From Haloarchaeobius iranensis (lineage in GTDB: Archaea > Halobacteriota > Halobacteria > Halobacteriales > Natrialbaceae), in NCBI RefSeq assembly GCF_900103505.1, contig NZ_FNIA01000012.1:1-64000 (forward strand): 64,000 nt of DNA, in the 5' to 3' direction. Positions 8,030 through 17,670 of the stretch are shown here, piece by piece. Position 1 is the stretch's first letter; every line of letters begins with the position of its first letter. The notes beneath the pieces were generated by a model, which ran no database searches, was not told where the DNA came from, and was given only the letters and a program-made list of their open reading frames with translations. The translations under genes and the position numbers were made by a program.

Positions 8030-8689
8030 ATGGAACTGGATCAGTTCGTCGAAGCGAACGCCCCCACCGAGAAGGGAGCTGGCTTTCAGAAGGAGACCAA
8101 CCGGTTACTGCGGGCCACTGTAGACGGGACCCTGCAGATAAAGGCGGGGTCGATGATCGCCTACACTGGCGACCTGACGTTCACCGGGAAGTCGTCCGCG
8201 GAAGGCGGAATCGCCGGGTTCGTCAAGGAGGCCGTCTCGGGCGAAGGCACGCCGATCATGGAGGCCGAGGGCTCCGGAACGATCTTCGTCGCCGACCAGA
8301 GCAAGAAGGTACAACTCCTCTCGCTGGAGCCGGACGAGTCGGTCTCGGTCAACGGGATGGACGTGCTGGCGTTCGAGTCGACCGTCGACTACGAGATAAG
8401 CACGGTCGGCGGCCTCTCAGAGGCCGCGGCGGGCGGGCTGACGAACGTCTACCTGACCGGCCCCGGTGAGGTGGCGATCTCGACGCATGGCGACCCGCTC
8501 GTGATGCGGCCGCCCGTCAAAACCGACCCCGACGCGACGGTCGCCTGGAGCGCCGACCTCTCGCCGTCGATCGGGACGAACAAGCTCATCGAGATCGGGC
8601 AACAGTCCGGCGAATCGATGCAGATGGAGTTCACCGGCTCGGACGGGTTCGTCGTGGTGCAACCGCAGGAGGAGGGCGGTCAGCTCTGA
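8030..8689 (+). CDS. AIM24 family protein
   Basis: The 219-residue protein is predicted to be all beta, with no signal peptide or membrane helix. The pattern 'LQIKAGSMIAYTGDLTFTGKSS' near residues 35-57, the glycine-rich loop 'GIAGFVKEAVSGEGTP', 'IFVADQSKKVQLLSL' and 'VYLTGPGEVAISTHGDPLVM' match the AIM24/DUF124 family, whose cellular role is not settled. The start at 8030 is the first ATG in frame with the domain and closely follows TTGTACTC. It forms its own transcription unit. Confidence 0.85.
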   Translation: MELDQFVEANAPTEKGAGFQKETNRLLRATVDGTLQIKAGSMIAYTGDLTFTGKSSAEGGIAGFVKEAVSGEGTPIMEAEGSGTIFVADQSKKVQLLSLEPDESVSVNGMDVLAFESTVDYEISTVGGLSEAAAGGLTNVYLTGPGEVAISTHGDPLVMRPPVKTDPDATVAWSADLSPSIGTNKLIEIGQQSGESMQMEFTGSDGFVVVQPQEEGGQL

Positions 8690-8744
8690 CCGGGCGCGCC
8701 CGTGGAGCCGCGCCGGGGCTGGCGAGCCACGGGGCGTCGGCTCG

Positions 8745-9011
8745 CTACGTCGGGTCGGTCCCATCCGTCGTCGGCAGCGGGACGACCCGGAACACGTAGC
8801 CGTCGTAGGCCGCGTCGAGGTTCGACGGACTCTCGTCGTCGGTGTGTTCGCGGCACAGGACGGCCGTCGCCTCGACGGGGCCGTGTCCCGTCTCCTCCTG
8901 ATAGCGTTCGAGCACCTCGAACGTCGCCGGCTCGTCACAGCCGCGACGGTGGCACCGCGATGGCGACGCCGACCCGTCGTCGCCGCCTCGACGCTCTTTC
9001 TTGTCTGTCAC
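8745..9011 (-). CDS. small putative zinc-binding protein
   Basis: The protein has 88 residues from a GTG start at 9011 (an upstream ATG at 9059 would add 16 residues without haloarchaeal character). It contains CHRRGCDEPATFEVL and later AVLCREHTDDE, i.e. Cys-x4-Cys and Cys-x2-His, a pattern that could bind one zinc. The rest is acidic. I do not recognise a named family with certainty; it looks like one of the small conserved zinc proteins common in haloarchaea. It lies between the AIM24 gene and the MFS carrier. Confidence 0.6.
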   Translation of the reverse strand: MTDKKERRGGDDGSASPSRCHRRGCDEPATFEVLERYQEETGHGPVEATAVLCREHTDDESPSNLDAAYDGYVFRVVPLPTTDGTDPT

Positions 9012-9138
9012 GTACGAACTTCGGGGACGAGAGCCAAGAACTCTGTGGTGGTGTACCACTGCACGCGCTGACTTCGACGACGTCCCCGCCGGCTGTGGAC
9101 CCGCCGCGGGCGAGGTCCGGACCGCCGGTGTGGCTCCG

Positions 9139-10428
9139 TCAGTCCTCGGCGACCGACCGCCGCGAGGCCCCCGTCGCCGGTGCGGGCGGTTCGTGCGTCC
9201 CGAACTCGGGGTGGGTCTCCTCCATCCAGACGTAGACGACGGCGCCGGAGAGGAACATCGACGCGGCGGTCATGTAGAACGCGGCCTCGGCTCCCACGAA
9301 CTCCATCGAGAGGCCGATGAGTATCGCGCCGACACCGTAGCCGGCGTCGCGCCACATCCGGTAGACGCCCATGCCGGCCGCCCGCCAGGTGGGGTGGGCG
9401 GCGTCGCTCGGCACCGTCATCAGGTTGGGGTACAGCAGCGCCATGCCGAGCCCGGAGACGGCGGCGAGGGTGGCCCACGCGAGGTAGCCCTCGACGAGCA
9501 CCATGCCGAGGACGCCGCCGCCGGCGAGGAACATCCCCGCGACGACCGGGGGCCGGCGACCGATGCGGTCGGCCAGCCCGCCGGTGCCGATCTGGGCGAA
9601 GTACATCGCGCTGTGGACGCCGACGACGACGGCGACCGCGTCGATGCCGAGCCCCTGACTGGTCAGGTACAGCGGCACGGCGATCCAGAACAGCGTGTCC
9701 ACGAAGTTCTCGACGTGGCCGGCCTGCGCGGCCGCGAACAGCGTCCGGTCGCCGTAGGTCGCCCGCTTCAGCACCGCGCGGAACGGGAGGTTCGCGTCGT
9801 GGTGGTCGTCGTCGCCCTCCAGTTGTGCGAACTGGAGCGTCTCCCTGACGAGGAACACAGAGGCGAGCAGCGCCAGCACGACGACGACGGCGAGGAAGTA
9901 GAACGGTTCGGGCCGGAGGTTCGTCCGCGCCGCGATGACGCCCGTGACCCAGGCCCCGACGGCGACGCCGGTGTAGCCGAACGCCTCGTCGATACCGACC
10001 GCGAGCCCGCGCTGCTCGGGCCCCGCCAGGTCGATCTTCGCGTTGATGGCCATGCTCCAGGTGAGCGCCTGGTTGACCCCGAGCAGGACGTTCCCGACGG
10101 TGATCCACCACCAGTTGGGGGCGAAGATAAGCACGACCGGTAGCGGCAGCGCGGTCAGCCAGCCCAGCACGAGCACCGGCTTCCGGCCGTACACCTCGCC
10201 CCACTTCCCGGCGTAGAGGTTGAGCAGCGACTTGACGAACCCGAACGAGACGACGAACGAGCCGATGACGAGGAACGACTCGACGCCGAGGACGTCCTCT
10301 CCCAGCACGGGGACGACGGCGCGCTCGGAGCCGATGGTCAGCCCGGTCGCGAACACGAGCAGGACGTGGAGCGAGAACTGCCCGAGGTGCTCGCGGATGC
10401 CCTGCTGGAGGTCGGTCGTCGCTCCCAT
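9139..10428 (-). CDS. MFS transporter
   Basis: The 429-residue membrane carrier has about 12 predicted helices. The MFS loop-2/3 motif is seen as 'GKWGEVYGRKPVLVLGW' (about 77-93) and its second-half counterpart as 'GGLADRIGRRPPVVAG'. A charged central loop (EGDDDHHDANLPF) divides the two six-helix halves. The start at 10428 gives a short acidic N-terminus before helix 1; longer upstream frames lack haloarchaeal codon character. Substrate is unknown. Divergent from an HTH_10 regulator with about 190 bases between them, which may control it. Confidence 0.87.
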   Translation of the reverse strand: MGATTDLQQGIREHLGQFSLHVLLVFATGLTIGSERAVVPVLGEDVLGVESFLVIGSFVVSFGFVKSLLNLYAGKWGEVYGRKPVLVLGWLTALPLPVVLIFAPNWWWITVGNVLLGVNQALTWSMAINAKIDLAGPEQRGLAVGIDEAFGYTGVAVGAWVTGVIAARTNLRPEPFYFLAVVVVLALLASVFLVRETLQFAQLEGDDDHHDANLPFRAVLKRATYGDRTLFAAAQAGHVENFVDTLFWIAVPLYLTSQGLGIDAVAVVVGVHSAMYFAQIGTGGLADRIGRRPPVVAGMFLAGGGVLGMVLVEGYLAWATLAAVSGLGMALLYPNLMTVPSDAAHPTWRAAGMGVYRMWRDAGYGVGAILIGLSMEFVGAEAAFYMTAASMFLSGAVVYVWMEETHPEFGTHEPPAPATGASRRSVAED

Positions 10429-10617
10429 CGTCACCGACCCGTCCCCCGGTCCGTCCCCGCTGTTCGGTCGTCCGACCGCGGTCGGGCCTGTGCCCATCGA
10501 CGCCGCACGGATGTCTCGCCTTCGGTCATTCCTGGGTGACCGTACGCCGTATCCGTGGATACGAGTACTGCCGGTCATGACCGGCACCGTCTTGCCCGTC
10601 GAGGCCGACCCGTCCGT

Positions 10618-11352
10618 ATGAGCCTCTACCAGTCGTCGTTCCGGGTGCGACACGAGTGTCCGTACCGGGAGCTCTCGGAGCGATACCCCGACCTGACCAT
10701 CCGCGAGTGGTACCTGAGCGACTGCCAGGTGCTCGAGATCACCGCCAGCGAGGCGCCGACGGACGAGCTCCTCGCGGACATCGAACGGCTCGGCGACGTG
10801 CTCCACCGTTCGGTCGACTCGACGGGCCTACACGTCGTCACCCAGTCCTGCCTCTGCTCGCTGGAGGACTCGATCATCGAGCGCTTCGAGTCGCACAACT
10901 GCCTCTACCAGCCGCCGACGGTCCACCGACAGGGGTGGGAGCACTACTCGGTCGTCGCGTTCGACGAGGCGGACGTCCGCGCGCTGCTGGGCGAGCTGGA
11001 CGACGACCGCGACATCGAGCTCCTCTCGAAGACGGCCATCGAGGAGCAACACGTCCCACACAGCATGCTCGCACCGGTCGACCGGCTGTTCGCGGACCTC
11101 ACCGACCGCCAGCTGGCCGCGCTCCAGTTCGCGCTCGAACGCGGCTACTACGAGCAGCCCCGCGCGGTCTCGATCCGCGAGCTGGCCGATGGAACGTCGG
11201 TCGCGCGCTCGACGTTCGAGGAGCACCTGCGGAAGGCCGAGAACAAGCTGCTCACGAACGCGGGACAGTTCCTCCGGCTGGTGACGGCGACCTCGACGGC
11301 CGACCCGCTCGGGGTCGAGGCGGGGCCGCAGGCCGGTGGGGCCGCCGACTGA
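10618..11352 (+). CDS. HTH_10 (bacterio-opsin-activator-like) regulator
   Basis: The protein has 244 residues. An N-terminal sensor-like domain (about 1-150) is followed by the HTH_10 DNA-binding domain: 'LTDRQLAALQFALERGYYEQPRAVSIRELADGTSVARSTFEEHLRKAENKLL' spans about 162-215. This is the typical C-terminal domain of haloarchaeal Bat-like transcription regulators. The N-terminal half contains two close Cys residues (SCLCSLE). The ligand is unknown. Its divergent position to the MFS carrier suggests local regulation. Confidence 0.85.
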   Translation: MSLYQSSFRVRHECPYRELSERYPDLTIREWYLSDCQVLEITASEAPTDELLADIERLGDVLHRSVDSTGLHVVTQSCLCSLEDSIIERFESHNCLYQPPTVHRQGWEHYSVVAFDEADVRALLGELDDDRDIELLSKTAIEEQHVPHSMLAPVDRLFADLTDRQLAALQFALERGYYEQPRAVSIRELADGTSVARSTFEEHLRKAENKLLTNAGQFLRLVTATSTADPLGVEAGPQAGGAAD

Positions 11353-11433
11353 GTGGCCGGGCTGGCCTCCGCCGGAAGGAGAGCCGCGGTCGGCGGCGAC
11401 CCCGGGGAGACACAGGCCGCGGGCGCTGCCGGC

Positions 11434-13959
11434 TCAGTCGTCGCTCGGGCCGGCGACGGCGCCGCGGGACACGTCGCTCGTGTGGCCCAGGCGACGCGCC
11501 CAGACCAGCAGCATGCTCGGGAAGACGAACACGCTGACGAGGAACGACAGCGAGAGCGCGAGCACGACGAGCATCCCGAACGAGCGCAGCTGCGGGCTGG
11601 TGTGGAGCAGGAGCGTGGCGAACGCGCCGCCGGAGGTGAGCGTGCTGCCGAGCAGCGCGCCGCCGGTGCCGGTGACGGCGGTCTGTAGGGCGGTCACGGG
11701 GTCGTCACCCCGCGAGAGCTCCTGCGCGAAGCGGTCGCTGATGTGGATGTTGTAGTCGACGCCGAGGCCGACCGCCAGGCTCAACAGCAGCGCGGTGAGC
11801 AGCGTCACGGGCGTGTTGGTGACGTACATCCCGGCGAGCACGAGCCCGATGACGAGCGTGATGGGGACGACGGTGAGCACGCCGAGCGTGGCGCTCCCCT
11901 CGCTGAGCCGGTAGATGAGCGCGAGCACGAGGCCGATGATGCCGAGCGCGACGAGCATCGTCTCGACGATGCCGTCGGCCATCTGGCCGAGCTCGGCGTT
12001 GGAGAACGTCGCCCGACCGACGGCGGTCGCGGTGTAGTCGCCGTCACCCTCGGCGACGTCGGCGACGCCGTGCATCGCCGCGGCGCGGTCGTCGACCTGC
12101 AGGCCCTGTTCGACGGGGACGAGCATCCGAACCGTGCGGTACTCGCCATCGGTGCGTTCGACGACCCGGCCGGCCTGCTCGGGGTTGGCCTCGTACAGCG
12201 CGTCGTAGACGCCGACGAGGTTCCGGTCGGGGAGCCCGTCACCGTCGGTGTCCGCGTCGGACAGCACCGCGGCGAACTCCTCGTCCTGCGCGGCGGTGCG
12301 CTCCATCACGGACAGCGGCGAGACGACGGGGACCGACCCGGAGCGACTGAACACGGCATCGCGCTCGGCCGCGTCGGCGGTCGCTCGCTGCACGCGTTCG
12401 AGCGCTGCCGGGTCGGTCACGTCGCCCTCGAGGAGTATCATCGTGTACCGCTGGCTCTCGCTCTCGGCCTGGAACCGGTCGTCGACGTAGCGGTCGTTCT
12501 GGTACCACTCGGTCTCGGTTGCCTCCCACGCGAGCGGGCCGGGGAGGTTCGTCTTCCACTCGGCGACGTCCTGCGAGGTCTGGTAGCCCTGCCGGTCGAG
12601 GTCGGACCAGGCGGCCGCGCCGCCCGCCCCGGCGAGCACGGCGACGACGATGATCACGGGTGCAGCGACGCGGGCGGCCCTGACGCCGGCGCCGAGCACC
12701 GGGGCGAGGTAGCGCCCGCGGCCGAGCGGTGCCTTGCGGCGGTCGAGGCCCACCCGTTCGAGCAGGCCGTCGATGCTGACCTTCAGCGCGGGCACGAGCG
12801 TCGTGAACACGACGAACGCGGAGACGACGCCGAGGGTGATGCCGATGCCGAGCTGGCGGATGCTGCCGAGCGGGCTCGTGAGGTTCGCGAGGAACCCGAC
12901 GGCCGCGGTGATGGTGACGAGCAGCAGCGCGACGCTGACCGAGGAGAGCGAGCGGTACATCGGCTCGCGGATGCCCTCGTCGTCGCCGCGCTGCTCGCGG
13001 TAGCGCATGAACACGTGGAGGCCGTAGTCGATGCTCAGCCCGGTGATGAGTACCGGCCCGATGATCATCGTCACGCCGGCGGGGATGCCGAGCCAGCCGA
13101 GGATGCCGAACATGCACAGCACGGAGACGACGACGCCGAAGAAGCCGACGAGGACGTCGACGAGGTCGCGGTAGGCGAAGCCGAGCACCGCGAGGATGAG
13201 CAGCAGCGCGGCGGGCAGGATGAGCTCGGTGGTGTCGGCCCACACCTGCTGGCTGTATCCCTGCTGGGCGTGCTGGCCGACGGTGAAGAACTCGGCCCCG
13301 CCACGCTCGCCGGCCGCCTCGTAGAGGGTGCGCTGGGCGTCGGCGGGCGGGCCGAAGTTGTTCGCGCCCTCGGCGCTCGTGAACGCGAACACCGTCCGAC
13401 GGCTCTCGGCGGTCGCGGTGCCGGGTTCGTAGCTCTTCGGGAGGAGCCGCAGCGCGGGCGAGCCCTCGGTGAACGTGGCCTCGATGACGGCACGCACGTC
13501 GGACTCGCTCGCGGCCTCGAGCGCCGCGACCTGCTCGTCGAGGCTCGCGTTCCGGTCGCCGGCGAGCCGGGTCGCGACGACGTTCTCGACGCCGGTGACG
13601 GCACCGTCGCCGGTGAGCGCGCCGGTGACGGACTCGTTCGTGCGGACCTCGCGCTGGTACTCGAGCGAGGCGAGGAGCGACTCCTTCGTCAGGACGTTGC
13701 CGTCCGCCGACCTGACGTAGACGTTCGAGTAGGTGACGTTGTTCGACCCCGCGTCGCCGTAGTGTTGCTCGATGTAGTCGGCCTTCTGGGCGACGGTGGT
13801 GTCGCCGAAGGCGTCGCTGTCGGTGGAGCTGTTCCCGCCGGTATCGAGCTGCGTGATACCGCCGATGACGCCCGCACAGACGACGAGCATCACGAGGAGG
13901 ACGATTCTGTTGTGGTCGGTGACAGAGCGGACGACCCTGTCCAGGGGACCCCCAGTCAT
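11434..13959 (-). CDS. RND-superfamily exporter (HAE3/MMPL type)
   Basis: The 841-residue membrane protein consists of two halves, each with one N-terminal helix, a large extracytoplasmic domain and a cluster of five helices. Clear membrane segments include IVLLVMLVVCAGVIGGI near the N-terminus, a block at about 245-385, and a C-terminal block with 'LTALLLSLAVGLGVDYNIHI'. The GLSIDYGLHVFMRYRE and GLGVDYNIHISDRFAQE motifs in TM4 of each half, with the conserved Asp, mark the proton-driven HAE3/MMPL group. Substrate (lipid or hydrophobic compound) is not determined by sequence. Single gene. Confidence 0.88.
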   Translation of the reverse strand: MTGGPLDRVVRSVTDHNRIVLLVMLVVCAGVIGGITQLDTGGNSSTDSDAFGDTTVAQKADYIEQHYGDAGSNNVTYSNVYVRSADGNVLTKESLLASLEYQREVRTNESVTGALTGDGAVTGVENVVATRLAGDRNASLDEQVAALEAASESDVRAVIEATFTEGSPALRLLPKSYEPGTATAESRRTVFAFTSAEGANNFGPPADAQRTLYEAAGERGGAEFFTVGQHAQQGYSQQVWADTTELILPAALLLILAVLGFAYRDLVDVLVGFFGVVVSVLCMFGILGWLGIPAGVTMIIGPVLITGLSIDYGLHVFMRYREQRGDDEGIREPMYRSLSSVSVALLLVTITAAVGFLANLTSPLGSIRQLGIGITLGVVSAFVVFTTLVPALKVSIDGLLERVGLDRRKAPLGRGRYLAPVLGAGVRAARVAAPVIIVVAVLAGAGGAAAWSDLDRQGYQTSQDVAEWKTNLPGPLAWEATETEWYQNDRYVDDRFQAESESQRYTMILLEGDVTDPAALERVQRATADAAERDAVFSRSGSVPVVSPLSVMERTAAQDEEFAAVLSDADTDGDGLPDRNLVGVYDALYEANPEQAGRVVERTDGEYRTVRMLVPVEQGLQVDDRAAAMHGVADVAEGDGDYTATAVGRATFSNAELGQMADGIVETMLVALGIIGLVLALIYRLSEGSATLGVLTVVPITLVIGLVLAGMYVTNTPVTLLTALLLSLAVGLGVDYNIHISDRFAQELSRGDDPVTALQTAVTGTGGALLGSTLTSGGAFATLLLHTSPQLRSFGMLVVLALSLSFLVSVFVFPSMLLVWARRLGHTSDVSRGAVAGPSDD

Positions 13960-14104
13960 GGTGTACTCGGAGTGACGGTGGCGTTCCCGGTATAAACACC
14001 GCCCCAGTTTCAGAGGCAGAAACTATCTCAAACGTGCTAACGGACCACATGTGGGCGCGTCCGGGCCTGTGGGTTTCTTGTCGCTGGCGGCGATGGAGGG
14101 ACGC

Positions 14105-15346
14105 ATGTCGAGTGGGACGCAGTCCCTCACGGAACCGGCCGTCCTCGCACACGCGAAGCGACGGCTGTTCCCCGACGACGACGAGCCCGCCTACGCGGTC
14201 GCCGACACGCAGTTCGCACAGACGAACTGGGTCGCCGACGCGGCCATCGCGCCCGCGGTGACGGAGACGCTCGCCCCGTTCAACCACGTCCGGGTCGGCT
14301 CGGGCTACCCGGACCTCGTCGGCGTCCGGAGCCTCGACTCCGGCCTGCTCGCCGTCGAGCGCTTCGGTGACACGCCGCCCCTGGTTGCCGTCGAGGCGAA
14401 GGGCCACACCGAGGCTGCCGGTGTCGATGTCGAGCGCGGTATCGTCCAGGCGTACGACCGGCTGCACGAGGCCAACGCCGCCTACGTCGCCGCCCCCGCC
14501 GGAGCCATCTCGCAGTCCGAGCGGACCCTCGCACGCGAGCTGAACGTCGGCGTGCTCGGCGTCGACGTGGACGGGTCGGTCGCGACCCTCGAACGCCCAC
14601 GGGTCGTCGGCAATCGGGCGGTGGGGGAGGCCACCGCCATCCGCTTCCAGGCGAGTGCGCAGGGCGTCGCCGAGCAGTCGTTCGGCCTGAACCACCCGAA
14701 GAACTACCTGGCGTACCCGGTCGCGCTGGCGCACGACGGCGACACCGAGGCGCTGCTGGCCGAGCACGTCGTCGCCGCCACGGACAGCGCACGCGGTGGC
14801 GCGTCCTTCCTCGGACTGGTCGAGTCGGACGGCCCGCGGGAGACGCTCACCCCGCTCGGCCGGGAGGTGGTCCGGTTCGCGCGCCGCGAACACGGCGACC
14901 TCGATGCCGCGCTCCGACAGTTCGAGGACTGGCAGCGCTCCCGGAAGCGGTTCTACGACCTCGCGCCGCGCTGGGGGCTCGTCGCGCGACGCGTCGTGTT
15001 CGACTACCCGGCCACCCAGCTGCTCGTCGAGGAGCTTCAGTGCCTGCACGAGGACGGCTTCCCCGAACCGTCGCTCCCGCAGCTCGTCCGCTACCTGCAC
15101 GAGCTGCACCCGTCGTTCACGGTCGAGCTGTTCCTCCGCGGCGACGAGTCGGTCCGCGAGCGCGCGCTCACCGGCGATGGCGAGCTCCGCGAGGAACCGC
15201 TGTCCGACGGCGCGGTCTACCACTCGCCGACGGTGTTCCAGCTGAAGGCGCTGTGCTACCACGCGGGCATCCTCACCGAACGCGGGGCGGAGCCCTCGCG
15301 GCTGGACCCCGGCGAGGACGTCTGGGCGCTGTGCGAGCCCGTCTGA
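14105..15346 (+). CDS. haloarchaeal protein with PD-(D/E)XK nuclease-like domain
   Basis: The 413-residue cytosolic protein has no membrane helix. Near residues 65-110 it shows 'GSGYPDLVGV' followed by 'PPLVAVEAKGH' and a helix with 'IVQAYDRLHEAN', i.e. the D...ExK arrangement of PD-(D/E)XK phosphodiesterases. The C-terminal part (about 220-413) is helical and charged, with a possible winged-helix region (SLPQLVRYLHEL). I do not know a characterised homologue. ATG at 14105 is preferred; ATGs at 14051 and 14093 add an untypical N-terminus. Divergent from the RND exporter. Confidence 0.65.
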   Translation: MSSGTQSLTEPAVLAHAKRRLFPDDDEPAYAVADTQFAQTNWVADAAIAPAVTETLAPFNHVRVGSGYPDLVGVRSLDSGLLAVERFGDTPPLVAVEAKGHTEAAGVDVERGIVQAYDRLHEANAAYVAAPAGAISQSERTLARELNVGVLGVDVDGSVATLERPRVVGNRAVGEATAIRFQASAQGVAEQSFGLNHPKNYLAYPVALAHDGDTEALLAEHVVAATDSARGGASFLGLVESDGPRETLTPLGREVVRFARREHGDLDAALRQFEDWQRSRKRFYDLAPRWGLVARRVVFDYPATQLLVEELQCLHEDGFPEPSLPQLVRYLHELHPSFTVELFLRGDESVRERALTGDGELREEPLSDGAVYHSPTVFQLKALCYHAGILTERGAEPSRLDPGEDVWALCEPV

Positions 15347-15358
15347 CGCCCGGCGACG

Positions 15359-15757
15359 TCAGACCTCGACGGCCCAGAGCCGGTAGTCCGCGCCCCGACC
15401 GTACACCGCGGTGAACACGTCGTCGACGAGCTGTGCGACCCGGTCGTCGTCGGTCCGCACCGTCAGTCGGGCGTGGGTGCCCTCGGCCTCATCGGGGCTG
15501 ACGAGTTCGTCGATGGTCGCCGACGGGTAGTCACGGACCAGCGTCTTCAGCCGGTCGAGCTCGTCGTCCGTGCAGTCCAGCGCGAGCGTGTCGTCGAAGT
15601 ACTGCACCCAGGGCGCGCCGTGGCCCTGCTCGGCGTCCGTCTCGTCCGGTGCGGTCGTCAGCGTGACGTACGGGCTCCCGCGCTCGCGGTGGGCGGCGAA
15701 CGCGTCGACCACGAGTTCGCGGCGTGCGTCCGCGTCCGCGGCGTCGAAGCGAGTCAT
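15359..15757 (-). CDS. small conserved-looking hypothetical protein
   Basis: The acidic 132-residue protein has mixed alpha/beta content and no signal peptide. Distinctive segments are 'FAAHRERGSPYVTLTT', 'VQYFDDTLALDCTDDELDRLKTLV' and 'GRGADYRLWAVEV'. Codon use and acidic character are those of the host, so it is probably real. It ends 12 bases from the convergent nuclease-like gene. I do not recognise a function. Confidence 0.65.
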   Translation of the reverse strand: MTRFDAADADARRELVVDAFAAHRERGSPYVTLTTAPDETDAEQGHGAPWVQYFDDTLALDCTDDELDRLKTLVRDYPSATIDELVSPDEAEGTHARLTVRTDDDRVAQLVDDVFTAVYGRGADYRLWAVEV

Positions 15758-16180
15758 GAGTCGGGTTTCGGGCAGCGACTGGAAGAACGTGGCGTGTTTC
15801 GATGACCGGACTCTCCACCGCGGCGCGCGGCTGGCTCGCGTGCCGAAGGCCGCGAGCCATTCCGCGCGAGGGATGAGCGAGGGAGCTTGCGACTGAGCGA
15901 ATCGGCTGGGGAGGTCTGAGGTGTCGCGCGGCGGCGGTGGGCGGGACTGAAAGGGGCGGCCGTCTCGACGACGGCAGACGACGCAAGGACCGCAGGCACG
16001 AGGACCGCAGCGAGTCTCCCGAGTCGAGACGACCGGGGCTTTCTGGCTGTTCATGAGCGTCACGGAGTCAGGTTCGAACCTGTGCAAGGGTTTGGCGAAC
16101 CCGTCGCACGGAACCAACGAAACACCAACCGACGGTCCGCGATACGAAAACATTACTTGCCGGCGAGAGAGGGTTCGGGT
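15758..16180. promoter_or_regulatory. gcvT upstream region with palindromes
   Basis: This is a gene-free stretch of about 420 bases. A perfect 14-bp palindrome, CAGGTTCGAACCTG, lies at 16069-16082, followed at 16088-16101 by the hairpin GGGTT/AACCC; both lie upstream of the AT-rich likely promoter (16143-16157). The palindrome also looks like a T-arm of a tRNA, but no rest of a tRNA is present. Placed before the promoter, it could be an operator for gcvT-gcvH. The 15830-15960 part is a GC-rich spacer with no visible gene. Confidence 0.4.
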
Positions 16181-17284
16181 ATGGCCCTCAGGACACCGCC
16201 GTTGCGCGGACGCCACGAGGAGGCCGGTGGGTCGTTCACGGACTTCGGCGGGTGGGAGATGCCCGTCGAGTTCGCGGGCATCCGCACCGAGCACGAGGCG
16301 GTCCGCGAGGCCGTTGGCATCTTCGACGTCTCGCACATGGGCGAGGTGGAGGTGTACGGCCCGGACGCGACCCGACTGATGCAGCGGCTGACGACGAACG
16401 ACGTGACTGCGCTCTCGCCGGGCGACTCCCAGTACGCCTGCATCACCGACGGGGACGGCGTCATCCTCGACGACACGGTCGTCTACCGGCGACCCGACGA
16501 GGGCGAGACGCCGACCTACCTCTTCGTGCCGAACGCGGGCCACGAGGACTGGATGGTCGAGCGCTGGACCGAGCACCGCGACGAGTGGGACCTCGACGCG
16601 ACCGTCGACGACCGCACCGAGGACTACGCGATGTTCGCGGTGCAGGGTCCGGACGCGGAGGAGCAGGTGCAGGCGGCCATGGCGAACGGCATCGAGGTGG
16701 CGTCGCTCTCGCGGTTCACCGCCACGATGGCGACCGTCGCCGGCACGGAGTGCCTGGTCGCCCGGACCGGCTACACGGGCGAGGACGGCTTCGAACTGGT
16801 CGTGCCGTGGGACGCCGCCGAAGACGTGTGGGATGCGTTCGACGGCGCCGAGCCGTGCGGGCTCGGCGCGCGCGACACGCTCCGGCTGGAGGCCGGCCTG
16901 CTCCTCTCCGGACAGGACTTCGACCACGAGGAGAACCCCCACACGCCGTACGAGGCGGGAATCGGGTTCACCGTCAAGCTCGACACCGAGTTCGTCGGCC
17001 GGGACGCGCTGGAGGCCCAGAAGGAGCAGGGCGTCGACGAGACGCTCGTCGGGCTCCGCCTCATCGACCGCGGCATCCCCCGTCACGGCTACGACGTGAC
17101 CGACACCGACGGCGAGGTCGTCGGGACGGTCACGAGCGGGACGATGAGCCCGACGCTCGACGAACCCATCGGACTCGCGTACGTACCGACCGACCTGGCC
17201 GACCCGGAGACGCACCTGCGCGTCGTCGTCCGGGACCGACCGAAGAAGGCCGTGGTCGAATCGCTCCCCTTCTACCAACGATAA
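16181..17284 (+). CDS. gcvT: glycine cleavage system T protein (aminomethyltransferase)
   Basis: GcvT transfers the aminomethyl group from lipoyl-GcvH to tetrahydrofolate, releasing ammonia. The 367-residue protein has the typical N-terminus '[27 protein letters not shown]...[19 protein letters not shown]' and the folate-site motif '[12 protein letters not shown]'. It also has the conserved '[13 protein letters not shown]' and the C-terminal barrel '[12 protein letters not shown]'. ATG at 16181 starts the family domain and follows an AT-rich promoter. gcvH begins two bases after its stop, so both are one operon. Confidence 0.96.
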   Translation: MALRTPPLRGRHEEAGGSFTDFGGWEMPVEFAGIRTEHEAVREAVGIFDVSHMGEVEVYGPDATRLMQRLTTNDVTALSPGDSQYACITDGDGVILDDTVVYRRPDEGETPTYLFVPNAGHEDWMVERWTEHRDEWDLDATVDDRTEDYAMFAVQGPDAEEQVQAAMANGIEVASLSRFTATMATVAGTECLVARTGYTGEDGFELVVPWDAAEDVWDAFDGAEPCGLGARDTLRLEAGLLLSGQDFDHEENPHTPYEAGIGFTVKLDTEFVGRDALEAQKEQGVDETLVGLRLIDRGIPRHGYDVTDTDGEVVGTVTSGTMSPTLDEPIGLAYVPTDLADPETHLRVVVRDRPKKAVVESLPFYQR

Positions 17285-17286
17285 CA

Positions 17287-17670
17287 ATGAGTTTCGAGAC
17301 ACCAGACGACCGGAAGTACAACGAATCGCACGAATGGGCACTGCGCGACGGCGGCACCGTCCGCGTCGGCATCAGCGACTTCGCCCAGGACGAACTCGGC
17401 GACGTGGTCTTCGTCGAACTCCCCGACGTGGGCGAGGCGGTCACGCAGGGCGAGGCGTTCGGCGTCATCGAGTCCATCAAGGCGGTGTCGGACCTCTACG
17501 CGCCCGTCTCTGGCGAGGTCACCGCGGTCAACGAGGCGCTGTTCGACGCGCCCGAGCAGGTCAACGAGGACCCCTTCGGCGACGGCTGGATGCTCGAGAT
17601 CGAGCTGTCGGACGAGGCCGAACTCGACGAGTTGCTCTCCGCGGGCGACTACGCCGACCAGGTCGCCTGA
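17287..17670 (+). CDS. gcvH: glycine cleavage system H protein
   Basis: GcvH is the lipoyl carrier shuttling between P, T and L proteins. It has 127 residues, the normal length. The lipoylated lysine is Lys65 in [14 protein letters not shown], and the preceding '[19 protein letters not shown]' and the C-terminal '[22 protein letters not shown]' match the family. It is second gene of the gcvTH unit, with a two-base gap. The L protein (dihydrolipoyl dehydrogenase) is not in this window. Confidence 0.97.
   Translation: MSFETPDDRKYNESHEWALRDGGTVRVGISDFAQDELGDVVFVELPDVGEAVTQGEAFGVIESIKAVSDLYAPVSGEVTAVNEALFDAPEQVNEDPFGDGWMLEIELSDEAELDELLSAGDYADQVA

Noticed and set aside
11743-13995. rightward open frame of 750 residues
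   Set aside because: It is the antisense of the RND exporter; no domain pattern, and composition follows the complementary strand.
12239-15262. very long leftward open frame of about 1000 residues overlapping the RND exporter and the nuclease-like gene
   Set aside because: It is Arg/Pro-rich and non-acidic, runs antisense to one real gene and in the wrong frame of the other; such frames arise from high GC content.
15830-15960. repeated words of the type GAGCG...GCGAGC in spacers
   Set aside because: Short GC-rich words of this kind are common filler in haloarchaeal spacers; no consistent unit or length.
16060-16180. possible glycine riboswitch before gcvT
   Set aside because: The palindrome and hairpin lie upstream of the likely promoter, and no tandem glycine-aptamer pattern is present; such riboswitches are not known from haloarchaea.
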